14,856 nucleotides of DNA from Mailhella sp. GTDB lineage: Bacteria; Desulfobacterota; Desulfovibrionia; Desulfovibrionales; Desulfovibrionaceae. Both the position numbers and the translations under genes were made by a program. The DNA lies in the NCBI GenBank assembly GCA_024404335.1, contig JAKSQA010000006.1, positions 1-14,856 of the forward strand, in the 5' to 3' direction. Below the pieces are notes generated by a model. The model ran no database searches, had not been told where the DNA came from, and was given only the letters and a program-made list of their open reading frames with translations. Shown one piece after another: positions 6,625 through 13,953 of this stretch. Every line of letters begins with the position of its first letter. The first letter of the stretch is position 1.

Positions 6625-7359
6625 ATGACGGCCGCCCTGATAGTTTCCTTCATCAGCTGGTTCATCGGCGGGTTCACCAGCGGCGTAGCCGGTTTCGGCG
6701 CGATGATGGTGGCGCTGCCCATCCTTGCCCTCGGCATGAGCATGACGGATGCCGTCCTCACCTGCTGCATCATCGGCGTTCCGAGCTGCACGCATCTGGC
6801 CTGGCTTTACAGGAAGGATGCCGTGTGGAATGAGATGAAGTGGCTCTGGGCCGGGTGCATCCCCGGATGCGTCCTCGGGGCTGCCGCGCTGAAGGCCATC
6901 CCCATGCGTGACCTTCAGATAGCCATCAGCCTTATGATCATGGCGTTCCTCGTCCTGCAGGCGCTCCAGTCCAGGGTCACATGGACGCTTCGGGATTCCG
7001 TCGCATCCCTGCTTATCACGGGCATGGCCAGCGGATTCGCCAATTCGTCGGTATCCGTAGTGGGCGTACCCGTAGGGATATTCGTCCTGCTCAAGCACTG
7101 GGACAAGGACCATGCCCGCAGCACGACGTCGAACCTCTTCATGTTCAGCAGCTGGATAACGTTCGCAAGCCAGTATTTCACCGGGCTCTATACCGAGGAG
7201 CTTCTGCTCTGGTCCATACCCGGAATCTTCAGCTCCTTCCTGGGGCAGTATTTCGGCTTCCTGGTCGGCAGGCATATCAACCAGAAGCTGTTCATCATCT
7301 TCGTCCTCATCTTCCTCTCCCTGGCGGCCGTCATCCTTTTCAGCAAGGCCGTTTTCTGA
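6625..7359 (+). CDS. TSUP (TauE/SafE) family membrane transporter, possible sulfite/organosulfonate exporter
   Basis: A 244-residue, very hydrophobic protein of the TauE/SafE (TSUP) family, placed in the inner membrane. About seven to eight membrane segments can be seen, roughly at residues 4-36 (perhaps two), 42-61, 74-92, 96-114, 125-155, 170-188, 194-215 and 221-243. The N-terminal GGFTSGVAGFGAMMVALPIL is the family's glycine-rich signature, and a second half-repeat, ITGMASGFANSSVSVVGVPV (131-150), mirrors it. Family members move sulfite, sulfoacetate, taurine-derived or other small organic anions; the substrate here cannot be read from the sequence. GAGGA (6616-6620) lies 4 bases before the ATG. 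It is probably first in a run with the CYTH and DUF721 genes, because only 41 bases and no terminator separate it from the next gene. A weak TTGCAT/CAAAAT pair at 6581-6609 could serve as promoter but would leave almost no leader. Confidence 0.88.
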   Translation: MTAALIVSFISWFIGGFTSGVAGFGAMMVALPILALGMSMTDAVLTCCIIGVPSCTHLAWLYRKDAVWNEMKWLWAGCIPGCVLGAAALKAIPMRDLQIAISLMIMAFLVLQALQSRVTWTLRDSVASLLITGMASGFANSSVSVVGVPVGIFVLLKHWDKDHARSTTSNLFMFSSWITFASQYFTGLYTEELLLWSIPGIFSSFLGQYFGFLVGRHINQKLFIIFVLIFLSLAAVILFSKAVF

Positions 7360-7400
7360 CGACGATTTCTTCCCCCTGCGGCAAAGAGGAGGCAGCCGCT

Positions 7401-7883
7401 ATGCATCAGCAGGAAATAGAACGCAAATTCCTAGTCGCCGGCGATGGCTGGCGCAACCGCGCCGAAGGCGTCATGTTCCGTCAGGGATACATCGCACGGA
7501 CGAACAACCGCACCGTCCGCATCAGGCTTGCGGGATCCAGGGGCATCCTCAACATAAAGTTCCGCGGCAGCGGGATCGCACGGAGCGAATTCGAATATGA
7601 GATCCCGGCGGAGGAAGCCTCGGCGCTGCTTGCCGGACTCCAGCAGGACGAGATCATAGAGAAGACCCGCTATACCTTCGAGCAGGAGGGAAGCGTCTGG
7701 GAAGTCGATGAGTTCCATGGCGCGAACGAGGGGCTTGTCATCGCCGAGATCGAGCTGGCCAGTGAGGACCAGCCCTTCGTGAGGCCGGACTGGCTGGGCG
7801 AGGAAGTCAGCCATATATCGAAGTATCTCAACTCCGAGCTCAGCAGAAGCCCGTATTCGTCCTGGGAGCAGAGGAATTCCTGA
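7401..7883 (+). CDS. CYTH domain protein (probable inorganic triphosphatase / triphosphate-tunnel enzyme)
   Basis: A 160-residue single-domain CYTH protein. The N-terminal EIERK (5-9) is the diagnostic ExExK motif. Further tunnel residues are in place: R40 and R42 (VRIRL), K53 (NIKFRG), E65 and E67 (FEYEI), K88 and R90, E101 and D103 (WEVDEF), and E116 and E118 (AEIEL). The closing KYLNSELSRSPY resembles the family's usual end. Small bacterial CYTH proteins of this size hydrolyse tripolyphosphate or other triphosphates with a metal ion, and a few are class IV adenylate cyclases; which activity applies here is unknown. AGAGGAGG (7385-7392) lies 8 bases before the ATG at 7401. A longer in-frame reading back to 6981 would run through the TSUP gene and is rejected. 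It follows the TSUP gene by 41 bases and precedes the DUF721 gene by 53. Confidence 0.92.
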   Translation: MHQQEIERKFLVAGDGWRNRAEGVMFRQGYIARTNNRTVRIRLAGSRGILNIKFRGSGIARSEFEYEIPAEEASALLAGLQQDEIIEKTRYTFEQEGSVWEVDEFHGANEGLVIAEIELASEDQPFVRPDWLGEEVSHISKYLNSELSRSPYSSWEQRNS

Positions 7884-7936
7884 CCGCCGTTCCGCTGCAG
7901 GGCGGGAGGCCGGTCCGCTGTGGAGAACGGCACCTC

Positions 7937-8500
7937 ATGGAAAAAAAGTCTCACGGACGTTTTGCCGGCTTCGACCTCGACAAGCGGGGGACCGGCCCCA
8001 CCGACATAGGATCGTCGCTCAGCCAGTGGCTTGCGAAGCAGGGGCACTGCGCCCGGAAGCGTGACGTGCTGTGCGATCTGTGGAGGAACTGGCAGGCGGT
8101 CATGGGGGACGACCTTGCGGAAAGGGCCCGTCCTCTCGGAAGCAGGGGGGATGTGATCCTCATCGGCGGAGACGACCAGTGCGTCATGCAGGAGCTCGTG
8201 TATGAGGAAGCCGAGATACTGCGCCGTGCGAACGGCTTTCTCAAAGAGGAGCGCTTCCACAGGGTGGAGCTGCATCTGCTCATGGGGCGTACGGATCTGA
8301 GGCGCGTCGATACGACGGTCGTGCCCAAGCGTCCCGGCCCGGAGCGCCCCGAGAGTCTGGGCAGGCTGCGTCTGCCGCCGTCTTCGCCTGCAGCTGCGGC
8401 ATACGAGGCGTATCTCAGGCTTTTCGACAGGCAGGATGGCGGCCGGCCGCAGTGCGGATTCCCTTCTGAAGACGGGGCGGAGCCCTTCATCGGCCGCTAG
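7937..8500 (+). CDS. DUF721 (DciA-like) protein
   Basis: A 187-residue protein whose middle matches the DUF721 pattern: LWRNWQAVMGDDLAERARPL (48-67), a short strand pair VILIGGDDQCVMQEL (73-87), then a helix and LRRANGFLKEERFHRVELHL (95-114). DUF721 includes DciA, which helps load the DnaB replicative helicase in bacteria lacking DnaC or DnaI. Desulfovibrio-type genomes commonly carry such proteins. The N-terminal 25 residues and the Pro-rich C-terminus (130-187) look disordered and carry no recognised motif. GGAGA (7922-7926) lies 10 bases before the ATG. It is the last gene of the short plus-strand run and ends 13 bases from the opposing ABC ATPase stop codon. The DciA role is inferred from the family; similarity in this group is weak, so function is less sure than the coding call. 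Confidence 0.75.
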   Translation: MEKKSHGRFAGFDLDKRGTGPTDIGSSLSQWLAKQGHCARKRDVLCDLWRNWQAVMGDDLAERARPLGSRGDVILIGGDDQCVMQELVYEEAEILRRANGFLKEERFHRVELHLLMGRTDLRRVDTTVVPKRPGPERPESLGRLRLPPSSPAAAAYEAYLRLFDRQDGGRPQCGFPSEDGAEPFIGR

Positions 8501-8513
8501 TGTGTCCGGCGGG

Positions 8514-9485
8514 CTACAGGGGATGATGGCAGCGCACGGTATGGCCGCCGCCCATATCCTTCAGAGCAGGTTCGGATTCCCGGCACTCCGGCTTCGCACA
8601 GGGGCAGCGGGGATGGAACACGCAGCCCGGCGGCGGAGCAAGCGGCGAGGGCATCTCTCCTGAGAGCACGGGGAGCGATCCGCGATTCGCAATGTCCCGC
8701 GAGGGGGCCGAGGCCATCAGGGCGGCAGTATAAGGATGGGCGGGGTGTGCGAGAAGTTCGCCTCGGGGAGCTTCCTCCATGATCCTGCCGAGATACATCA
8801 CCGCGATCCGCGAGCTCATGAAGCCTATCACCCCGAGGTCATGGGAAATGAAAAGATAGCCCAGCCCTCGCTCATCCTGGATGTCCCTGAGGAGGTTGAG
8901 CACCTGTGCCTGCACGGAGGCGTCAAGGGCCGAGACGGGCTCATCGCATACGACGGCTGCGGCGCCTGATGAGAGGGCTCTGGCCACGGCGATGCGCTGC
9001 CGCTGACCTCCTGAGAACTCGTGGGGATAGCGGTCGAAATGCTCGGCCCGGAGTCCGACCTTCAGGAGCAGCTCCTCTCCTGCGGCCCGAAGGAAATGCC
9101 TCTGCAGGCGTCTTCCCGCAGACTTGTCCGCAATCAGCAGCGGTTCCGTGATCGAATCCCCTACGCGTCTTCGGGGATTCAGCGAGGAGAAGGGATCCTG
9201 GAAGACCATCTGGATGCGCCGCGCACGTTCGGGAGCCGTCCATTCCCGCATTGCCCTGCCGTCAAGCAGGACCTCTCCGGATGTAGGCTCCAGCAGCCCC
9301 ACGGCCATGCGGGCAAGCGTGGATTTGCCGCAGCCCGATTCGCCCACAAGCCCGAGGGTCTCTCCTGAAGCGATTTCCAGGGAAATGCCGTCCACGGCCC
9401 TGATCCTGGCGGGAACGGGGCTGAAGAAGCCTCTCCTGCCGCTGAATTCGCGGCTTACCTGCTGAAGTTCCAGAAGTTTTCCCAT
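8514..9485 (-). CDS. Oligopeptide/dipeptide ABC transporter ATP-binding protein (OppF/DppF type), orphan
   Basis: A 323-residue ABC ATPase of the peptide/nickel importer class, acting at the cytoplasmic face of the membrane. All motor motifs are intact: Walker A GESGCGKST (48-56), Q-loop FQDP (95-98), signature FSGGQRQR (157-164), Walker B VVCDEP (178-183), D-loop SALD (185-188) and switch His215. The C-terminal oligopeptide-transporter extension has HPAHPYT (247-253) and cysteines 288, 294, 301 and 319 in the GC-F--RC-----C layout; such cysteines bind an iron-sulfur cluster in characterised mycobacterial homologues. QDPFSSLNPRRRVGDSI is typical of OppF/DppF rather than OppD/DppD. The start at 9485 has GAGG about 6 bases before it; an in-frame ATG at 9506 lacks a ribosome-binding site. 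No permease, second ATPase or binding protein lies beside it: the DUF721 gene converges on one side and opgG diverges on the other. Confidence 0.93.
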   Translation of the reverse strand: MGKLLELQQVSREFSGRRGFFSPVPARIRAVDGISLEIASGETLGLVGESGCGKSTLARMAVGLLEPTSGEVLLDGRAMREWTAPERARRIQMVFQDPFSSLNPRRRVGDSITEPLLIADKSAGRRLQRHFLRAAGEELLLKVGLRAEHFDRYPHEFSGGQRQRIAVARALSSGAAAVVCDEPVSALDASVQAQVLNLLRDIQDERGLGYLFISHDLGVIGFMSSRIAVMYLGRIMEEAPRGELLAHPAHPYTAALMASAPSRDIANRGSLPVLSGEMPSPLAPPPGCVFHPRCPCAKPECRESEPALKDMGGGHTVRCHHPL

Positions 9486-9768
9486 GCATACCTCGCTGTT
9501 CCGCATAAAGACTAGCGCATGCCCGTCCCCGCCGCAAGCATCATGCTCCCGAAGCCGTGCCGCAGGCATGGAAGGCCATAAAAACCGCTGGACAAGCGAA
9601 CACGACGGTTTTAAAGAGTGTGGGAAGAAATCAATATTGCCGCAGCCCTTTACGGATACGGCATTTTTCATGAAAAACCTGTAATACAAGTATGTTGCAG
9701 AGCTGCATCTCATACTGGGCAGGTTTTCCGCAGCGGTGCGCGCCAGCAGCGCATCAGGAGACTTCCGA
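9486..9768. other. Divergent intergenic region between the OppF-type gene and opgG
   Basis: About 280 bases, more AT-rich from 9575 to 9720 than the flanking genes. It must hold promoters in both directions, but no pair of boxes is convincing. On the plus strand, TTCATG (9667-9672) and TATGTT (9691-9696), 18 bases apart, are the best candidate for opgGH. On the minus strand, TTGTCC (9590-9595) has only a poor -10 partner. AAAACCG (9581-9587) and CGGTTTT (9606-9612) form a 7-bp inverted repeat, and TGCAG/CTGCA (9696-9707) another. No gene is supported here. Confidence 0.5.
9664..9677. promoter_or_regulatory. 14-bp perfect palindrome, possible operator
   Basis: TTTTTCATGAAAAA reads identically on both strands and lies about 90 bases before opgG, overlapping the candidate -35 box at 9667-9672. 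Its symmetry suggests a site for a dimeric regulator. I do not recognise the motif, and A/T-rich palindromes of this size can arise by chance. Confidence 0.3.
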
Positions 9769-11385
9769 ATGTTCCATCGTCTCATCCTCTGTCTCTGTGT
9801 ACTCGTATCGGCATTCATGGCTCCGGTTCAGGCACAGGCGGCATACCCCTTTGCCTTCGCCGATGTCCAGGCGATGGCGCAGGACCTTGCGGGCACCCCC
9901 TATGTGGACAAGCCCTCCGTCCCCGCGTTCCTCACCGTGCCCGAAATGAAGCCCGAAGTCTGGACCAGCATACGCTTCCGTCCTGAAAAGGCCCTCTGGA
10001 CCGATGAGGGCCTTCCCTTCTCCGTGCAGTTCTTCCATCCCGGCCTGTACTATGACAAGACCGTCCGCATACATGTGGTCACCGGCGACGGCGTTGAGGA
10101 TGTGGCCTTCGATACCTCGCTGTTCACCTATGGCGACGACAAGCTGGCCATCAGAGCCGATCAGGCGGAAGGGCTCGACTTCGCCGGATTCCGCCTGCAC
10201 TACGCCCTGAACAGGAGCGACTACAAGGACGAGCTGGCCATATTCCTCGGTGCGTCCTACTTCCGGGCCCTTGCCAAGGGAAGCCACTACGGCATCTATT
10301 CCCGGGGCCTCGCCCTCGATACGGCCTGCGCCCAGGGAGAGGAATTCCCCTATTTCCGGGAGTTCTGGATAGTGAAGCCCGCGCCTGATGCCGACCGCGT
10401 CGTCGTCTATGCGCTTACCGACAGTCCGACCATGGCCGGAGCCTACTGCTTCACGATCATCCCCGGGGCTCCTACGGAAATGGATGTGAAGTGCGCCCTC
10501 TTCACAAGGCAGGGAGCGAAGAACCTTGAGAAGATCGGCCTCGCGCCGCTGACCAGCATGTTCTTCTACGGTGAGGAGAAGAACGGCCGTCCTGATGATT
10601 TCCGCCCCGAGATACATAACTCCGACGGCCTTCTCTTTGCCGAGGGCGGCGACAGATGGACGTGGTGCCCCCTCAACAATCCGCGGCTGCTGAGCGTGCG
10701 TACCTTCCCTCTGACGAATCCCAGGGGATTCGGTCTCATGCAGAGGGACGGCAGCTTCGCCAGCTATCAGGACATCGATGCCCGCTATGACCTCCGGCCC
10801 TCCCTGTGGGTGGAGCCTGAGGGCGACTGGGGCAACGGCACGCTGAACCTCGTCAAGATCCCCACCGACAGCGAGATGAACGACAACATCGTCGCATTCT
10901 GGTCTCCTGCGAAGCCCAGGGAATCCTCCGCGCCCGATGTCCCGGAAGCTGAGCTCCGCTACCCCGACTCGCACATGTATGCGTGGAAGCTCTTCTGGAT
11001 GGCGCCAGGCTCCGAGCGCCATGAGCTGGGCACCGTCTCCTCCACCCGCATTTCCCGCAGCGGCGACACGATGACCTTCCATATCGACTTCTCCGGCGGG
11101 GAGCTGGACCGCATGGCCTCTGATGCCGGCATAGCCAGCCTTGTGGAGACCCCCGAGTCGATACCTCTTCTTGAGAAGAGGCTGGTGCGCAACCCTGCCG
11201 TTAATGGATGGAGGCTTGATATCAAGGTGCGCCTTCCCAAGGAGGATGGCGTGCTGAAGAGCCTCATGGCGGCCCGGAAGGGGCCCGTGGAGCTGCGTTT
11301 CCGCGCAGCCCTCAAGAAGGGCGAGAACCTGCCCGATTTGCTGACCGAAGTCTGGACCTACGACTGGCAGCTTAATCCCCAATAG
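9769..11385 (+). CDS. opgG: Periplasmic glucan biosynthesis protein OpgG (MdoG)
   Basis: A 538-residue secreted protein that acts in the periplasm in making osmoregulated periplasmic glucans with OpgH. A Sec signal peptide is evident: a hydrophobic core LILCLCVLVSAFM, with cleavage expected after AQA near residue 24. The mature start YPFAFADVQAMAQDLAG and the blocks GLDFAGFRLHY, FLGASYFRALAKGSHYGIYS, ARYDLRPSLWVEP and MNDNIVAFW match the family closely. OpgG/OpgD are now grouped as GH186 proteins acting on beta-1,2-glucan. Asp372 in NDNIV aligns with the region that holds the general acid in OpgD. The motif I recall as HDSNG in E. coli OpgG reads HNSDG here (283-287). The start at 9769 has AGGAG (9756-9760) 8 bases upstream; an in-frame ATG at 9736 does not, and would place extra residues ahead of the signal peptide. 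It is first gene of the opgGH operon. Confidence 0.95.
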   Translation: MFHRLILCLCVLVSAFMAPVQAQAAYPFAFADVQAMAQDLAGTPYVDKPSVPAFLTVPEMKPEVWTSIRFRPEKALWTDEGLPFSVQFFHPGLYYDKTVRIHVVTGDGVEDVAFDTSLFTYGDDKLAIRADQAEGLDFAGFRLHYALNRSDYKDELAIFLGASYFRALAKGSHYGIYSRGLALDTACAQGEEFPYFREFWIVKPAPDADRVVVYALTDSPTMAGAYCFTIIPGAPTEMDVKCALFTRQGAKNLEKIGLAPLTSMFFYGEEKNGRPDDFRPEIHNSDGLLFAEGGDRWTWCPLNNPRLLSVRTFPLTNPRGFGLMQRDGSFASYQDIDARYDLRPSLWVEPEGDWGNGTLNLVKIPTDSEMNDNIVAFWSPAKPRESSAPDVPEAELRYPDSHMYAWKLFWMAPGSERHELGTVSSTRISRSGDTMTFHIDFSGGELDRMASDAGIASLVETPESIPLLEKRLVRNPAVNGWRLDIKVRLPKEDGVLKSLMAARKGPVELRFRAALKKGENLPDLLTEVWTYDWQLNPQ

Positions 11386-11426
11386 GCATGACGCCGCCGA
11401 TCGAACCGTTTGCAAAAGGCATTCCC

Positions 11427-13892
11427 ATGGACCTTTTTCAGGAAATGGACCTCCGCGTCAGAGACAGGATACTGCTCTACGCGCGAGGCCTGAACCTACC
11501 GCCCAAGAAAAGCGTTGCCCTCGCTCTTGAAAGCCTCAGCCGCTGCGAATCCGACCATCCTACCTATGAGGAGGCCCTCACATGCCTCCACAGGATCCTC
11601 GAGGAGAACGACAGGAAGCTCATTCCCGGCGATGATGACCCCCATCTGCTCTCCGCCCCTGCCATGGTCCGCAGCTCCATGCTCCCCGAAGAGCTCGACC
11701 GCACACCCTGGCTCAGCATCTTCAGGAAGACGCTGAGCAGGATGTTCCGCATCCTCCATGTGCCCGCCACGAAGGAGCGCGACTCCTGGAAGCGCAGCTC
11801 CGACAGGCAGCGGAAGCAGGAGGACTGGGAGCATACGGCAGGCAGGCGCCGCTTCCTCCTCATGACGCTCATCGTCGTTCCGGCCGTCATCGGCGCGTAC
11901 AGCATGTACGGCATCCTTCCCGCCCAGGGCATCGACGCCGTGAGGATCACCACCCCCGGGCTGTTCGCCATCCTCGTCGGCTGGATATCCATCGGTTTCT
12001 GGATGTGCGCCGCCGGATGCTGGGTCCTCACCCGCGGAGTCGACAGGTTCATGCCCACGAAGGGCTGCGACTCCGTGGAGATCGACGCCGGAACACGGAC
12101 GGCCATCCTCTTCCCCGTCTACAACGAGGATACGAAGAAATACATGGCGGGCATCGCCGCCACATGGCATTCCCTTGTGGAAAGCGGTGAGAGCGAAAAG
12201 TTCGACATCTTCATCCTTTCGGATTCCACCAGCCCCGATGCGTGGGTGGCCGAAGAGGAGGCCTGGAACGAGTTCTGCACCAGGGAGGACTGCTTCGGGC
12301 ACATCTTCTACCGCAGGCGCCGCAACAATACCAAGCGCAAGAGCGGCAACGTCGCCGACTTCTGCAGGCGCTGGGGCGCGCACTACAAGTACATGATCGT
12401 CTTCGACGCCGACAGCGTCATGAGCGGCAGGACCATGGTCCGCATGGTCAAGTCGATGGAGCTCCATCCCGAAATGGGAATGCTCCAGACGCCGCCCCTC
12501 GCCGTCAACATGAACAGCCTGATAGCGCGCGTCCAGCAGTTCGCGAACCATCTCTACGGCCCCATCTTCGCCACCGGGCTCCATTTCTGGCTTCTCGGCG
12601 ACGCGCAGTACTGGGGACACAACGCCATCATCCGCGTACAGCCGTTCATCGACCACTGCCAGCTTCCCACGCTGCCGGGAAGGGGCCCGCTTGCCGGTGA
12701 CATCCTGAGCCACGACTTCGTCGAATCCGCGCTCATGCGCCGCGCCGGATACGGCGTATGGCTCGCCTATGACCTTGACGGTTCATGGGAGGAGAGCCCG
12801 CCTTCCCTTATCGACGAGCTCATCAGAGACCGACGCTGGTGCCAGGGCAACCTGCAGCACAGCCGTCTGATCTTCTCCGGAGGCATATTCCCCACGCACC
12901 GCGCGCTGTTCATCAACGGCATCATGTCGTATGCGTCCGCGCTGCTCTGGTTCTTCTTCCTCGTCTTCAGTTCGATCCAGGCGGTATCGGAGGCGTTCAT
13001 CCCGCCTTCCTACTTCCCCAACGGCCCCACGCTGTTCCCCGTCTGGCCCACCTGGTATCCCAAGTGGGCGCTCCTCCTGCTCGGGAGCACATGCGTCATG
13101 CTGTTCATGCCCAAGATTTTCGCCATCATACTCACCGCATGCAAGGGAGGTGCGAAGAACTTCGGCGGATTCATACCCATGTGCATGAGCGTCCTCGGCG
13201 AAGTGGTCATCTCCACCTTCCTCGCACCCGTGCGCATGATATTCCACAGCTTCTTCGTCGTGACCACCCTGCTGGGCTGGAAGGTCTCCTGGAACACGCA
13301 GAACAGAAGCGACCAGGGGACAAGCTGGGGCGATGCCATCCGCTTCCACTGGTGGGGCACGCTTCTCGGCATCGTATGGGGCGGATTCATGTGGATCATC
13401 AACCCCGGCTTCTTCTGGTGGTTCTCCCCCATCGCGTTCGGCCTCACCTTCTCCATCCCCCTTTCCGTATTCACAAGCCGCGTGAGCTGGGGCATGGCTG
13501 CGAAGAAGATGGGCTTCTTCGTCACCGCATCCGAGCGGCAGGAGGCGCCTGAGCAGGCGGACATGCACCATGTCCTCACGCTGCCCGAACGGTATTCCCC
13601 CTTCACCATTGAGAAGGGGCGCGGATTCACCCGCGCCGTCGTCATCCCCCGCGTCCATGCGCTCCACATCGCCCTGATCCGCCGCCGCGCAGCGGAGCGC
13701 CCCATCGGAGAGGAGAGGGAGAAGGACAGGATGGCCCTGATTGCCAAAGCGCTGGAGGTCGGCCCTCAGAAGCTCTCGAAACAGGAGAAGTCGGCCTTCC
13801 TTATGGATCCTAAGCTGCTTCATGAGCTCCACTGGAAGGTCTGGCAGCTCCCGCCGGAAAAGGGGCATGACTGGGGCGTGGCCCAGAACTGA
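11427..13892 (+). CDS. opgH: Glucans biosynthesis glucosyltransferase OpgH (MdoH)
   Basis: An 821-residue GT2 membrane glucosyltransferase that polymerises the beta-1,2-linked glucan backbone from UDP-glucose at the inner membrane. Seen: a cytoplasmic N-terminus, membrane segments at about 142-163 and 177-201, then the catalytic domain with LFPVYNED (228-235), YRRRRNNTKRKSGNVADFCR (295-314), DADS (327-330), GLHFWLLGDAQYWGHNAIIR (384-403), SHDFVE with Asp430, and RDRRW (467-471, the Q/R-x-x-RW motif). About five to six further membrane segments follow (497-522, 546-571, 587-615, 643-660, 666-684) and then a cytoplasmic tail. Size is close to E. coli OpgH (847). The N-terminal 140 residues differ from the E. 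coli arrangement. Start: ATG 11427 has AAAAGG about 7 bases upstream. An in-frame ATG at 11388, two bases after the opgG stop, would add 13 residues and may be used by translational coupling. Confidence 0.95.
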   Translation: MDLFQEMDLRVRDRILLYARGLNLPPKKSVALALESLSRCESDHPTYEEALTCLHRILEENDRKLIPGDDDPHLLSAPAMVRSSMLPEELDRTPWLSIFRKTLSRMFRILHVPATKERDSWKRSSDRQRKQEDWEHTAGRRRFLLMTLIVVPAVIGAYSMYGILPAQGIDAVRITTPGLFAILVGWISIGFWMCAAGCWVLTRGVDRFMPTKGCDSVEIDAGTRTAILFPVYNEDTKKYMAGIAATWHSLVESGESEKFDIFILSDSTSPDAWVAEEEAWNEFCTREDCFGHIFYRRRRNNTKRKSGNVADFCRRWGAHYKYMIVFDADSVMSGRTMVRMVKSMELHPEMGMLQTPPLAVNMNSLIARVQQFANHLYGPIFATGLHFWLLGDAQYWGHNAIIRVQPFIDHCQLPTLPGRGPLAGDILSHDFVESALMRRAGYGVWLAYDLDGSWEESPPSLIDELIRDRRWCQGNLQHSRLIFSGGIFPTHRALFINGIMSYASALLWFFFLVFSSIQAVSEAFIPPSYFPNGPTLFPVWPTWYPKWALLLLGSTCVMLFMPKIFAIILTACKGGAKNFGGFIPMCMSVLGEVVISTFLAPVRMIFHSFFVVTTLLGWKVSWNTQNRSDQGTSWGDAIRFHWWGTLLGIVWGGFMWIINPGFFWWFSPIAFGLTFSIPLSVFTSRVSWGMAAKKMGFFVTASERQEAPEQADMHHVLTLPERYSPFTIEKGRGFTRAVVIPRVHALHIALIRRRAAERPIGEEREKDRMALIAKALEVGPQKLSKQEKSAFLMDPKLLHELHWKVWQLPPEKGHDWGVAQN

Positions 13893-13916
13893 TTCCGCCG
13901 GCATCGGCTGTAGTCT

Positions 13917-13953
13917 GAAAGCCCCTTCCTCTCAAGGAGAGGAGGGGGCTTTC
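13917..13953 (+). terminator. Long hairpin terminator of opgGH
   Basis: A 17-bp stem (13917-13933 with 13937-13953), perfect except for one G-T pair, closes an AAG loop. It begins 24 bases after the opgH stop codon. The stem ends in CTTTCC and no true T-run follows, so it may terminate less cleanly than the others, or mainly protect the 3' end of the mRNA. Confidence 0.75.

Noticed and set aside
9143..9165. tRNA T-loop-like GTGATCGAATCCCCTA
   Set aside because: It lies inside the ABC ATPase coding sequence and no cloverleaf can be built around it.
9486..9818. N-terminal extension of the OppF-type protein by up to 111 residues
   Set aside because: The extra residues match no part of the family, would run into the opgG start, and no ribosome-binding site precedes the upstream ATGs.
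9754..11415. 553-codon minus-strand open frame opposite opgG
   Set aside because: opgG on the other strand is clearly real with a signal peptide and family motifs; the antisense product has no domain.
11496..12713. 405-codon minus-strand open frame opposite opgH
   Set aside because: It lies wholly inside opgH and has a composition typical of antisense frames (Asp, Gly, Glu, His, Val rich).
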